In this document: one piece after another, positions 13,662 through 26,128 of the stretch
How the letters are laid out: the number at the start of each line of letters is the position of its first letter
Numbering within the stretch: position 1 is the stretch's first letter
NCBI RefSeq assembly: GCF_021155765.1
Contig: NC_060114.1
Location: forward strand, 14,765,501 to 14,829,500
Reading direction: 5' to 3'
Origin: Diprion similis
Taxonomy: Eukaryota; Arthropoda; Insecta; Hymenoptera; Diprionidae
DNA: 64,000 nt
Program-made: the position numbers and the translations under genes
The notes under the pieces: model-generated
Told to the model about the DNA's origin: nothing
Databases searched by the model: none
Seen by the model: only the letters and a program-made list of their open reading frames with translations

Positions 13662-16600
13662 CTAGCGAGAGGCAAGACTGTCGGAATTGTAATCGGATAG
13701 CTAAAAAGTATCCTTGAAGGTATAGGAGCACAGCTGACAGGTAGTGCAAGTATTGTGTTACGGTCCAAAGCAGAAGACTAGCGAGGTTACGCGCAAACAA
13801 GAATAAAGAAAGAAAAAGGTAAAGCGATAAAAAGAAGTGAAAAATTAAATGAATAAAAAATAAACAAAACAAAAGGAAAACCGAAAATGGAAGGCAAAAG
13901 ATTTTTCACTCTATTTCACTGTGTGTATACCTAGTCGTTATATACATATATCATATTTTTAATAACAAGAGAAAATAAATGAAGTAACAACTGTGCAGCA
14001 GCCTAGCAGAAATGCCGCGCCCTTATACAATATATGATAGGCATGAGTCACCGCGTAACGAGCGGTAATATTCGCGCGTTGCTACAGCAATATAAGTGTG
14101 TCACCGCGATGAACAGTTGAGTATACTGGAGATGCATTGATTTCCGGATGATGTAACGGGTCAAGTATCTCGTCGGGGGAGGAAATCGGTTGCAGCGGAT
14201 CTTTGTGGAAAGAAGAAAAACGACAAGCGGCTTTAGACTGGGCATGAACCAGTTCTCCAGTTTCCCGTTCCCACACTGTAGATTCCAAGTTCATAGAGAA
14301 AAAAAAAAAAAAGGAATAATATCGAATTCGAATTTCAAACTACAAATTCGAGTTCGTGATTAACCATTTCAAGACCCTCGAATACCATATTACGATTTTT
14401 TATATATTTTGAACCACTATAATGGAGCGACCATTACATGTTTTGGAAGTCTGACCTTGGATTTGGTATCAGTGACGTAGAAAATCTCTGCCTACCAATT
14501 TTTACCAAAATTGGAATATTTTTAGATTTTTTTTTTCCCCCACCATATTAGATCGCCATTTTGGATCTCACAATCTAACTTCAGAATCGTGATCAGCTAT
14601 TTACCAAACCAACGAGTACCAATTTTGATTCGAATCTATTCATTCATTCTCAAGATATTATCGTTTTTGATTTCGTGAAATTTTGTTATTTGAATAATTA
14701 ACAAAGTGCTGAACCGATCAAAGCCAAAATCTGGTCGGTTCTGAGTTTGGAAAAGCCGCGTCGATCGAGACCAAAATCATTGAAATCCGGTAATTCGTTT
14801 TCGAGATAACGTTGGACAAAAAATTTTATCACATTTATACATATGTAGACTCGAAAGACGACCATTTAAAAATGATCGGAAGTGATTTTTTAAACTTCAA
14901 AGCGTGAAGATCTAGTGAAAACTCAACTTTTCATTTTTACGGTGATTACAAAAGCTTTTTTTTTGTTTTTTGCTGACAACAGAGAAACGGCAAGTTAAAA
15001 AAAACCTTGTCCAACCAGCAAGTAAACAACAAATGAATGACCCGTCCAAGAAACGAAAAGAAGAAATGTTTCCACACAAGGTGAACGACCGCGGTAAATA
15101 CAAACCAAATTGCATTCTCAACGATCGGGAGATGAGAGGTTTCTATAAGAATTCGTGTCAGAAAGAAGTAGAAGATGAGGAGGAAGAATAAGAAGAAGAC
15201 TTAGGTGGGTACGTCGCGAGGCGTGAAATGGTTTCTTGCACAGCCGACGAACGATCTACCAAGAAGTATCTACAAAGTGGCATGTCCAAGACGCGTTTTA
15301 CACCGAAATTTTCAGATCATATCTACACTTTTCGCAATGTTTCTTAGTATCTCTGACGATGAGTAGAGTAGCTGTAATACAACCAAGTAGCAAGTCTATA
15401 ACTTATATTGCAGAGAACATCAGGGAGAATCGTAAAGTTGTCGGCGAAAATCTCCAAGTATATCCGATTCTAGCCGAGCGACTCATCATCAGTTCAAGTT
15501 CCATGCCGACTCGTACCTTTTCAAGAGATTTGAATTTCGCGGGGTTTACTTTGCATTCGCCGACAGATGGCTACGTGTTCGTAAAATTTTCTCACTAGCA
15601 CTGCAAATTCTCATCACGTAGTGTATAACCAACCGCGATTATACAATAGACATGTAACCGGAATACGTCCAGAATTGCGAGCGTATAATAGTTATGAATA
15701 GGGCAGGTGGTAAGGTTAAGGCTGAGTTTTTAAGGTCAGGTGGTTAAGCGAGGAGGTGTAAGGTGGTGGTACTGTAACTGCGTATCATGTATTATAACAG
15801 TCATAATATATGTCGTATAATACTCATACATGTAATATTTCCCAAAGTCACTGACAGAACTTGCAAAAATTGGCAAAATTTTCCAAGACACGATGACAAA
15901 TTGCTTGACGCTATGATCACGATTTTATCACAGTGACTTGTAGTTACGACTGTTCATTGTCATAAGTTTGACCATCGTATTCGGGAAATAAGTTGACAGA
16001 GATAACTTTCTAGGTTAGATTCCCTATGAAAATTGGTAACTTTGTCAATAACTACACAACATTGTGGAATATATGTTAAAATGCAGATATATATATATAT
16101 GTCCTTAGACTGTGAAGAAGAAAGAAACAAAAATCTGGTCTTCATTTTAATATAAATAATTCAATAATATGTCTCCGCGTGTACAATGCAGCGTACAACC
16201 GCGCATAACAGACAGCAAAGAGCTTTCACACTCGGTATAAAGAAGAGACATAAAAGAGCATTGAAGAGGAGGAGGAAGAAGAGAAGGAGACTCGGTAAAA
16301 ATAAAAATAACGGTAAACGCGTTGTAGTCCAAGGAGGGAGGATGGATGATATGGGCCGGGTGGGTCGCGTGTTATGGACACAACAGCGTAATAACTGTAA
16401 TTTGGAAATGGGACCTCAGTGTCGCAAGGTCAGCGACAAGGTCACGAGATTTTTTCCCCCCCTAAATCAGGAGTGGCTCAGGTCCCAAGTTCCTTTCTCC
16501 GCAATGCCTGCATGTCTATAATGCGTTAGATAGAAGCACCAGCCACCACGACGCGTGACTTCGTGCATAACTCGATGGGCTTGGCTTCCCGTTGGTAGTG

Positions 16601-18577
16601 GTGCGGTTTTTGACTACCATTCGAGTCCACCATATTTCCTCGAAAAATCACGTACCAGGTCAATAGGGGCAATCCGGAATGTCCGGACAATTCCAGCGTG
16701 TTCCTTCTTCCATACCCTGGGAAGTTGTCGTTTCGTGAACCATGTCGATGGTTTTTATCGCACTGGTAATGCTGGACCGTTGCACCTTTCGAGTAAAGGA
16801 TTACAGGATCCACAATGCAATGGGAACACAAATGGTCGTTAACAATGAGAAATCAGGTACCAGTAACATCCAAGGCGAACGGAAATGGTCCGCGTTATAC
16901 GTTTCAGATATAATTCGCGAAGTGGGAAGTACCAAGAAGTGTAGCTATTAAGTCTAATCTACTGTCCGTCGTTACTTTGTCTTGTAATCTGAGAATCGCA
17001 ATTGAAGCTGTACTAGTGATACATAGAGAGAAAAGCACATTGTTGGTGTCTTCGCGATATTAGAATTCGCATACTATTCCAGAACAATGTGAATAAAGAA
17101 ACGACGGCTAACTGACGTCGTTAAATTTACTGCAATAATGATGTTTTAGACGAGTGGAGCTTTTAGTTTGAATTTAGGTTGTAGGACAGTCGACTTGTAC
17201 GACGTTGTACACCATCTACATCTTATACGTACAGCCATTACTCGTAAGTGCATGGCTTTAAATTACCTACGCCGACTTACTTCGAAAACGATTACCATTC
17301 TGTAAACTGTGCACACGTACCTACATACGTATAACCCAGGACGAATTACGCTGCTACTGTGGTCAAGAACCGCGAAAGAAACTCTTGACTTATAACCGAG
17401 ATGTTTTTGAACGGTAACTTAAAGAAAATCGAGGCCGTCACTGAAGTCTTTCGATGACCGCAAATGATGACTCTTTGCCACTAGTCCAGATGCTTTCTTA
17501 CTTTGTTTTTCTTTTTCTCTAATCTGCAACTTTCGATTACCCCCTAAACCACAGTTCTGGTCACGATGAGCCACTCGATCACTTTCATCGTCATCGAAGC
17601 GAACAAGATAAGATCATTGCTTACGCCTTTAACCGACGATATCTTGTATACGAATCCTCGTATTTCTTCAAATACAGTCATTGAGCCTAAACATTAGCAC
17701 TTACTCATCATGTAGATTTATGTTTCCGTGCAAATATGCTGCAAACATACAACGATCACTTATCACCCCCTCGAGTAACCGAAGTCTCAATCGTAGCTTT
17801 GTAGGAAAAAATCTAGTAAATATTGTAACGGTTATCTGACCAGTGACGCAGAGTTCAATAGACTGATTGAAGTACAAAGAGTCCTTGTTACATCAATATC
17901 CGTATCTTCGTCCTAACGCCGACAAATAACCGAAATCAAACTAGAAGTTTTGAATCCTGAAGTCTTTGAATCGAGGACGTATTTCAAATATGATTCACTG
18001 ATTTGAAAACTGTGACGATCACTCGCAGTGATAAAAGGGGGGGAAAAAAATAGAATAAAAATAAAACTAGAACACAACATTTTATGACCGAACACTGAGT
18101 GTAACGGGATTTTCTCTTATACAGACTGTATACAAGTCAGTTTTAGGTATTACGGTTCCTTATAGAGATAAATTTGATGCTTGAGATATTCGTGCTGATA
18201 ACTATCACGTGTATTTAAGACTCGTTAGATTTGGACAGTTTAGATACCAACGACAAGTATATCCCAAGAACCAGTGAAATTCCCTAGATTTTTTTATTCC
18301 ACTACATCAACTGTCCACAAAGAATTACCACCCCAATTTTTTTTTATTTTTTTTTTTTCATCTTTCGGTCTGACCAAAAACAAGACAATATCAAACAGAC
18401 ATTCAGATACCATGAAAACTAAGTAGTGAAGATCACAGATTGGTGCTCAAGTTTGTATTCCTTACTTGGTCTCTTCGATATCCTTGGTTTTCAAAAGATG
18501 AGAAATTTGAATTTCGAAGACTAACTGAGAAACAAAAAGACACCAAGGAATGAGACTAATCTAGATGGATAACTCAC
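13662..18577. other. non-coding, with one probable dispersed repeat
   Basis: No supported gene. The stretch at about 14.33-14.85 kb has the texture of an old interspersed repeat (recurrent ACCATATTA and CCAATTTTGA-like phrases). Short frames at 15.2-15.6 kb and 16.2-16.95 kb look like chance. Confidence 0.45.
14330..14850. repeat. possible degenerate interspersed repeat
   Basis: Internally repetitive wording (ACCATATTACG and ACCATATTAGATCG; ATAATGGAGCGACC and ATCGCCATTTTGG) with no reading frame. It shares a GGAGCGAC motif with the two transposon families of this window. No clear ends were found. Confidence 0.3.
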
Positions 18578-18803
18578 ATAGCCAAACGTTGCCGCGTGGC
18601 GCCATGTGGGTCAGGTTAAGATGGAGGTTGAAGTCGAGTCCTTCGAGGTCCTGTCTGAGATGAGTGCTGTCCATGTCCAAGGCGCGTTCGGGGAGTAGAA
18701 AAAGGTGGTCACTACCATCGGCAGGGCCCAGGGTGCGCGGGGAGGTTAATCCTAAGGTCAAACCCCCGGCAGGGGGTGAATTTGCCGCCGTTACAGTCAG
18801 CAT
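18578..18803 (-). CDS. candidate alternative first coding exon, unidentified minus-strand gene
   Basis: A minus-strand frame from the ATG at 18803 runs 75 codons plus one base to a strong donor, CTAT|GTGAGT. It begins MLTVTAANSPPAGG and contains ERALDMDSTHLRQDLEGLDF and LHLNLTHMAPRGN. GC content and third-position GC jump here relative to the AT-rich flanks, and the frame is free of simple repeats, which is unusual in this part of the window. The same frame extends upstream to about 18887, but an in-frame TGA lies just beyond (18908-18906) and no acceptor is visible, so this looks like a first exon with its own promoter. The GC-rich stretch at 18.89-19.05 kb would be that promoter or 5' UTR. 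I do not recognise the protein. Exit phase 1 equals that of the exon at 47868-47913. Confidence 0.55.
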
Positions 18804-20392
18804 AGTAGAATTAGAAACTTCATCGCTGGTAGAGTCTCGCGGTTTTTCCAACACGTTTTTGCCGATCTTTTCCGATCGTTGAGACACTCTGACGCGCCAC
18901 GATCACTCGATAATAAACAGCTCGAGCGATCCTTTCACCCTTCCACTGGGCGACGATAGGATGGGGGGGCGAAGGCGAGAAAATACGAAGAACATTGGCT
19001 CGTGATACTTAATCTCACTGGGCGACGTGACGTGACGTTTCGATTCAATTCTGGTATTGCCTGCGGGGTTTACGTGTGTTTTAGGTAAGGTACTTGCAGC
19101 TGATGCATGGATGCCAGTATTTCGAGCATGGTTATGGTTTTATTTCGTATTCTTTTTGTTTTGATTTTATATGTGAATGGAAAAAAAAAAATTTAATGGT
19201 CTCTCCAAGGTCCGAGAACGTTTCGGTAAAGTTGAGGTTAGACTAAAGTTAAGAACAATGGTATAATAAAGCGTTAATTGAACCCGCAATTAAAAGGTTA
19301 ATCAAGTTTTGTACAGTTGATAGTTTTTGAGGTTAATATTTTCGAATTTGTTTATTACAGTTTTTAATTATACCACTGCATCAGTACATTTTATAACGTT
19401 TCATCGATTCGATATTCGATTGAAAAATCGATCCTTTAAAATTCAATACGAAAAAGAAACCATTAAATAGTCTGTAAGCTGTGTTACGTAATATTAGAAC
19501 ATTCCGGACTGTAAACAGTGCGAATGGGCATTGAAGAGTTGAAATATGATGATAACGAATAAGAAGAAAAAAAGAATCTGGGAAGGAAAGAAACCTTAAC
19601 GAGGTTATACATAAGCTGCAAGTATCTTATGTATGGCAGAAAATGCGCGAGCTATGTCTGACCGATTTTAGAACAAGCATATCTATATATAAACTTATGT
19701 ATTATTAGATCGAATAACGAAGATTCGAGTTGTTAAACCGAGAACACGTACATACAACATGAGTATAATCAATTAGCGAGATACCTGAACCGCGTCAATT
19801 GACCCACCAATCGCGTTACATTTCACAGGTTAAACAGAATAGTAAAACGAGGAAAAAAAAGAAGGAAGAAAAATACAGTTACTGTGTATAGATATTGAAT
19901 TATTTTACAATCACTGCCTAGAATCGAGATTCTTCAATTGTCCCACATATCACAAGAAGCGACTATCGCATAAACCACATACATGCACACACACACGAAC
20001 AACTTAACGGACAGAAGATGGTATGTTTACCCGTTAAAGTAGACAGTATGTAAGCGAAAAATACATATCATTTACATAACAATATAGACCTGATTGTCAA
20101 TGATACGAGAAAATTGATAATTGGCATGGAAAGTTCGAACATTACGGTGAACAACTGTTGCATGTAATAGATGCATGTACAACATATAATTCATAGAACT
20201 AGAAACTTGGATCATTACAATACAGTCGAATCGTCGAAGCGGAACAAACGATAAGAAGATGATAGACAAAAAAAAAAAAAAAAAAATGTATACAAAAAAA
20301 AAGAAAAGAAATAAGATTCAACTCATGTAATTATAAATTTGAAAAATAAATGGCGCGTTAATTGAATGTTGATGTTCGTTCTTTACAGAGTG

Positions 20393-20439
<47 letters not shown>
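20393..20439. repeat. (TC)n microsatellite
   Basis: TC run of about 47 bases with one TG interruption. Confidence 0.95.
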
Positions 20440-20733
20440 ACCGGCGCGGAAAAGTTCATAAAAGGAGATTTGCAGCGCCACGTTCGCGGTTTTGACAGCT
20501 GTTTTAGCGCGTAAAGCCGGATATCCAGCGACGAGCTGACGCGATCTCGACGACGGACAGCGACTGACTGAAGGACCGCGCACCCAGCGACCGACTGCTG
20601 CACCTGCTGATGTCCGAAAGCTTTGCGCAGCGCCGAGAGATCGTGCAAAACAGCGTGGCGACGACGGGGAGCTTATATATATGTATATATATATAGATAT
20701 TTTTTTTTCTCTCCCTTCTAAATGAAAGAGTGA

Positions 20734-20735
<2 letters not shown>

Positions 20736-20767
<32 letters not shown>
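20736..20767. repeat. (CAG)n microsatellite
   Basis: About ten CAG triplets; no supported coding frame reads through them. Confidence 0.95.
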
Positions 20768-20769
<2 letters not shown>

Positions 20770-20841
20770 TCATAGACGAGAACCCCGACTTCTGCGCAAT
20801 GTGCTGCAACAACCAAGTTGTGGACAGATAACGAAAAGTGT

Positions 20842-20860
20842 GGGGGGGGGGGGGGGGGGG
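20842..20860. repeat. G homopolymer, 19 bases
   Basis: Uninterrupted G run, rare in this AT-rich sequence and a likely sequencing hazard. Confidence 0.95.
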
Positions 20861-21014
20861 ATAAACCGGGAAAGTATAGTTGGAATAAGATCGCGTTTGC
20901 TTTCTCTGTAATATCGCGCCTGATTCAGAATCTGCTATCTATAATGCAAAATCTCCGTATTCTTGAATATATTATAAACAAAACATCAGCAATTTTATGT
21001 TATATGTATATATA

Positions 21015-21638
21015 TTAGGGTGGCGCAAAAAAAAAAAACTGACTATTATTTTTATTTTGAGTCTCGTGTGACAAAATGTTAGTTTTTGATGTTTTAAGAG
21101 CCCACTCCAAAGGGCTGCTAAAAAAAAAAATCTTTAAGAGATCGCTCCAAATTTAAAAAAATGTCAAAAATCGTCCATGGAAGTATATTAAAAAAATGAT
21201 ATTTTCAGTATTTTGTTTGATTTTTAATTCATGTCGTGGTGTATTGTTATCGATTCTTTGTTAATAAATTAAAAAAAAAAAAAAAATCTATGAAATTTTA
21301 ATATGAATATTAAAAGGTCGTTCGAAAAGATCTAAAGAAATGCACCAAAAAATTGAAAAAAAATTAAGAGCGACCTTTAAAAATTCAAACTTTGAACTGA
21401 AACTTTCGGAAACTTATTTTTTTTTTTTGTCTATAAAATTATACCGTAACGAGAAGAAAGTTGAAAAAAAAAATCGATTTTTAACGATTTCTGACGTTTT
21501 AAAAAATGTGGAGCAACCTCTTAAAAATTTTTTTTTTTAGCAGTCCTTTGGAACGGGCTCTTAAAACATCAAAAACTAACATTTTGTCACACGAGACTCG
21601 AAAAAAAAAAAATTGTCGGTTTTTTGGCGCCACCCTAA
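21015..21638 (+). mobile_element. mariner-like MITE, copy 1 (full length)
   Basis: The ends are TTAGGGTGGCGC and its exact reverse complement, each flanked by TA, as in Tc1/mariner insertions. Longer subterminal inverted repeats carry GACAAAATGTTAGTTTTTGA and AGAGCCCACTCCAAAGG-type motifs on both sides. There is no transposase frame, so it is non-autonomous. The central part (CATGTCGTGGTGTATTGTTA) fixes its orientation as plus relative to copy 4. Confidence 0.9.
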
Positions 21639-22795
21639 TATATACATATATATACATACATATTCAATAAAAAAATTTCATTTGGATTTAAATACAAAAA
21701 CGATCGATATAATTTGAGTCTTTAATGAAATCGTTCTTTTTTGTCGATTATTTTTCCTTGGAATTATAATGGAAGACTGCCAAGCGGAAATTCCTCTACG
21801 TAAAATCTATCTTTAGGATCGAATCTGACGTTTGTTAGATTCGAATCTATACTAGTTTCTAATACATCTTTCCATGTTGATTTATACATAGGATGTATAT
21901 ATGCGTAATAAGTATGTACGTAAACGTTGATGCGAAATAGGAAGGATTAATTTTTGCAAAAGTCTATTTCGCGAGTCGACGTATTACGGTATAAACGTAC
22001 CTACTAACTAAAATAATGTAGCTACTGTAACATATGCAGGACACGAGAGAGCTGCTGCGCATATACGAAATTACGTCAGTATATTTAAAATTAAAAAAAC
22101 TACCGATATTGTTGTTGTTTTTTGTTTTTTCGTATAGACTAGACGAAAAAATGTATTAAACGGAAAGCTAAATTCAATTACCGGTATCTATAATTCACAC
22201 GTTAATTAAAACGTTCAGAAAATCGTTAAAACGAATTAGACAAAATTGAATTATTCTGAATTTTGTTTAGAAAATTATTACCTGCAAATTAATATATTTA
22301 TTTACTTTCAAAAAACATTTATATTTTCACTGCTAGTTAGAATCGATTAACTATATATATATGATCAATATTTTTGGGGAAAAGAAAGAGTTTAATACGA
22401 ATTCAATGAAAGCAGCGACTCGACCATCCCGCAAGAATAATTTCTCCCCCAGTATGTGACAATTGCAATGAAAGTTGTTAATTATAATTAATTGTAAATA
22501 ACGAGGTATAAATTGTTCCGGAGTTAGTTTCTGTTGTGCAAGACTATAATTACAATGAAACTAGGTGTTTACAACTCGTGCGTTTAAAACTCTCGAAAGT
22601 GAATCGCTCGCTTCACTTCAACCGCATTGATAATTTCACTGTCAATCCGACAGGTAAGCGACAGCTTCCGGTACAGATACAGAATAATTTTAATCACCAA
22701 GACTATACGTAAGTATTAATCAATATAATACGAAAAATCTAAATTGGCAAGTCAAAAAATTGGGAAATACTGTGGAGGAAGTATTCTTGCATTAC

Positions 22796-22860
22796 GATCA
22801 TCGTCATCGTCATCGTCATCGTCACCGTAATCATCGTCATCATCATCATCATCATCATCT
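22796..22860. repeat. (TCG/TCA)n triplet repeat
   Basis: ATC/GTC triplets for about 65 bases with a few interruptions. Confidence 0.9.
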
Positions 22861-23672
22861 CGGTCTATTTCAGGAATTCAGAGCAAACGCACGAGCGAGC
22901 AACCGAACTCGAACTCGAGCCAACTAAGGTCATACCTGATCGATTTTTTACCACCGCAACTCAGACATGATGTTATACGTTATTTAGTATTCTCTGTCAT
23001 TCAGGCCTGTATTTACACTCAACAATTATAATTGATACTCGTACTTGCATCGGAGTCCCGAGCAATTGATCATCGATTATTATACCTGCGATAGGAATGT
23101 AGAAAAAGTTTATGGGCTGTTTTTGACGTGTCTGAAATTCAGTCAATTGCCAAAGATTTAATTTTTTCTTCTTTATTCTTGTTTTCTTTTTCAAGACTTT
23201 AAAAAAGTAACGAACGAAAAAAGATTAGTTCATTATTGTAAGAATTTAGAAAATTGCTTTTCATTCAATAACTTCATTTGAAGGGTTTTTATTAAAAATT
23301 TCTCAACCTCTATACGTTGTTTTTTTTTTTTTTTTTTTTTTTTTTTTCCAACAAGTGAAAAACGGATTCCTTTTTTATGCATTTTTCAACTGGTCTATCG
23401 TTTTATTTTTATTTTTTATCTTTATCTTGTGTAATCAAGGATTAAAGTTTACTATCTTGCTTTTGCAGAAAATTGTTCGTCGTTTTCAACGTCAATGCAA
23501 TTGACAAACTTTTTGATAAAATAACGCAAATCTGAAAAGTCGAGTCTGCAAATCTAACTTTTCTGTATAAATATTTATAAAAAAAATCAAGTTTTATTTC
23601 GTAAAAAAATAAATAAATAAATAAATAAATAGAAAAAAAAAGTAATTCAAGTAATTAACGAACTGTGTATAT

Positions 23673-24040
23673 ACAGGGTGTCCAGTTTATTCGTGAAAAC
23701 GTAATTCCCTGAGAATTTCAGGTTTTCCAAACAAGAATCATTATTTAACCAGTTTCTTCTCACGTAAACAATAAATGAAAAATACAATAGTCATAGGAAA
23801 AAGAATATTTTATACTTGTCTAGAGCACACCTCATTGTGAGACAAATTTGTAAGAATTCGCAAGAACCTACAATTTTCAAAAATTCAGGTCTTCGTTCAT
23901 GACCAATTGCCTGAAAGTTAAAAGAAAAATTTTTTTTTCTTCTCACCAAATGACTAGATTTTTATGAACTTAGGATGAAAATTACTATATTCCATAGATA
24001 TACTATAAGAAATTCCCTGAGAATTCCCTGATACTGTTGT
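23673..24040. repeat. possible interspersed repeat beginning ACAGGGTGTCC
   Basis: ACAGGGTGTCCAGTTTATTC is a start shared by many dispersed insect repeats (from memory). AATTCCCTGAGAATT occurs near both the beginning (about 23.70 kb) and the end (about 24.01 kb) of the block. Confidence 0.4.
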
Positions 24041-24655
24041 AATTTAATTTAATTTAACAAACAAAACCTCACTTTTTTTCGTACAAAAGTAGAAACATCA
24101 CCGTATAATTCGCACGAAATTTGGTCTCCTATAAGATACCAACAAAATAAGACTTTGAACGTATAATAAATAATTAATCAACCCTTTCAGCATCCGCTCA
24201 GCATCAGCTAGTATGCAGATCCGAGTCGCATGATCGTCGGGGCGACGCCATGAGCGTCGGGGCGCCTTGTTGACGCGGTTAAACAAGGGTCGATAGAACG
24301 GAAGGCAGCCGGCTCCATAAACTCGGCGCCCGCACGACTGACGTTGTATGTACATTGTATGCTTTGCCAAGCCTTACCCCCTACGTCATAAAATATTGCG
24401 AGAGCCACTCGCCCCTGAGGTCATTCCACCACCGACAGTGTCTCCGCCAACCGAAAATCCGATTCTATTTCAGAAGATTTTTCTTCACCCTCATCCTTAT
24501 TTTAGTTTTATAAGATTTTTTTTATTTTTATTTTTTTTTTTTGTTTTTTTATTTCTGTAGATCAATTTTAGAAACCATTTATATAACGCGTTTTTTCATA
24601 CGTGATTTTCGTACACAAATTATCGGTTTCTATGACGGTAGGGTGAATCGGTGAG

Positions 24656-24667
24656 TGCGCATGCGCG
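24656..24667. promoter_or_regulatory. NRF-1/ewg-type motif TGCGCATGCGCG
   Basis: Matches the NRF-1 consensus YGCGCAYGCGCR. A related GCGCGTATGCGC follows about 65 bases later. Both sit in a small CpG-rich island inside AT-rich sequence, which may mark an intronic promoter or enhancer. Confidence 0.4.
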
Positions 24668-25506
24668 GAGTACTGGAAAGATCACTTTTCAGTCATAGGA
24701 GTTAAAAGCGGTCTTTTCTGCACTGCGCGTATGCGCCGTCGCGCAGAAATTTCACGTTACGCGTCCCTAACCTCAATTCCGCGCTTCGTGAAAAACGCAT
24801 AAAAAAAAAAAATCGTCAACTTCGGATGCACGAAAAAAAAAAAAAAAAAAAAAATTACTTCTCATCCTCACATCGTATTTCTTGATCTCAAAAATACTTC
24901 GAAAAGTAAATATAATTTTCTTACTCTGTTTTCGCAATTCTTTTTCTACTTCCTCTGTGTCGTACTTCTAGCCATTACAAGTACCTACGAAGTCAATCAC
25001 GGTCGTAAACCTAATTAGTAATAGTTAGTCTCTGCCCAGCCGTATAAATAATAATGCAGATCTACCGAACGCCAAGACACAATGGTAACACATTGCGCGT
25101 ACCTGTAATCACAGGTACGTTTACATACTCTGTTTACATTCAGGAAGAGCAACAGACGGATTACAGAGCTTGTGCATAATCTGTTAACCATCGTATATAG
25201 GTATATAATATCGTCCGTCGCTGCAGCGCCAATAACAGTAATGATGATGGTACATAATATCCCATGAAGTAGTTCACAGTTTTTAATCACATTATATATA
25301 GACACGCTGCAATATAACTGTTATTGGGCGGCTCATTTTCAGTGAGTAGTATGATCAACGAGTAAGAAGACGATCATCAAACTACCCGGTAATCACTGGT
25401 GAGAAAAAATTTATACCGCTTGGCAATCAGCGACCGGATGATTGCTACATAATTAGTATCTCCTTCTGCAGATGTGGTCCAAGATTTGAATTTATATGTA
25501 TATACA

Positions 25507-26128
25507 TTAGGGTGGCGCGAAAAAACCGACTTTTTTTTTTTTTTTTTTTTTTCCTTTTTGAGTCTCGTGAGACAAAATGTTAGTTTTTGATGTTTTAAGA
25601 GCCCACTCCAAAGGACAGCTCAAAAAAAAAATTTTTAAGCGGTCGTTCGAAATTTTAAAAAATGTCAAAAATCGTCAAAAAATTATATTAGAAAAATTAT
25701 ATTTTCAGTATTTTGTTTGATTTTTAATTCATGTCGTGGTGTATTGTTATCGATTCTTTCTTACTAAATTACAGAAAAAAAATTTATGAAATTTTAATAT
25801 GAATATTAAAAGGTCGCTCGAAAAGATCTAAAGAAATGCAGCAAAAAATTCGAAAAAATTAAGAGCGACCTTTCAAAATTCAAATTTTGAACTGAAACTT
25901 TCGGAAACTTATTTTTTTCTTGTCTATAAAATTATACCGTAACGAGAAAAAAAATTTAAAAGAAAAAAAAAAAAATCGATCTTTGACGATTTCTGACGTT
26001 TTTAAAAATGTGGAGCGACCTTTTAAAAAATTTTTTTTGAACTGTCCTTTGGAGTGGGCTCTTAAAACATCAAAAACTAACATTTTGTCACTCGAGACTC
26101 AAAAAAAAAAAAATAGTCTGTTTTTTTG
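25507..26128 (+). mobile_element. mariner-like MITE, copy 2 (right end lost)
   Basis: Same family and orientation as the copy at 21.0 kb, with TTAGGGTGGCGC at the left. The right side retains the subterminal repeat, including the reverse complement of the GAGCCCACTCC motif and GTCTGTTTTTTTG, but the terminal GCGCCACCCTAA is missing. Confidence 0.85.

Larger units (their letters stand above)
18804..21014. other. putative promoter of the 18.6-18.8 kb exon, then AT-rich spacer
   Basis: About 18.81-19.05 kb is GC-rich and is probably the 5' UTR and promoter of the adjacent candidate exon. Farther right is AT-rich until a repeat-dense patch at 20.39-20.87 kb with (TC)n, (CAG)n and a G homopolymer around a CpG-rich core. 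Confidence 0.45.
21639..25506. other. AT-rich non-coding stretch between MITE copies 1 and 2
   Basis: No gene seen. Contains a triplet repeat at 22.8 kb, a possible repeat starting ACAGGGTGTCC at 23.67 kb, and a CpG-rich patch with NRF-1-like sites at 24.65-24.75 kb. Confidence 0.5.

Noticed and set aside
13438..13872. 144-codon minus-strand open frame as a single gene
   Set aside because: The N-terminal third is a low-complexity Phe/Leu run; only the central part looks coding and has its own acceptor, so I kept just that part as a candidate exon.
15236..15598. 120-codon plus-strand frame
   Set aside because: No ATG at its 5' end, no splice context and AT-typical composition.
16186..16951. 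Several 70-110 codon frames on both strands
   Set aside because: Basic low-complexity start (RRRKKRRR) and mutually overlapping frames; no splice signals or homology.
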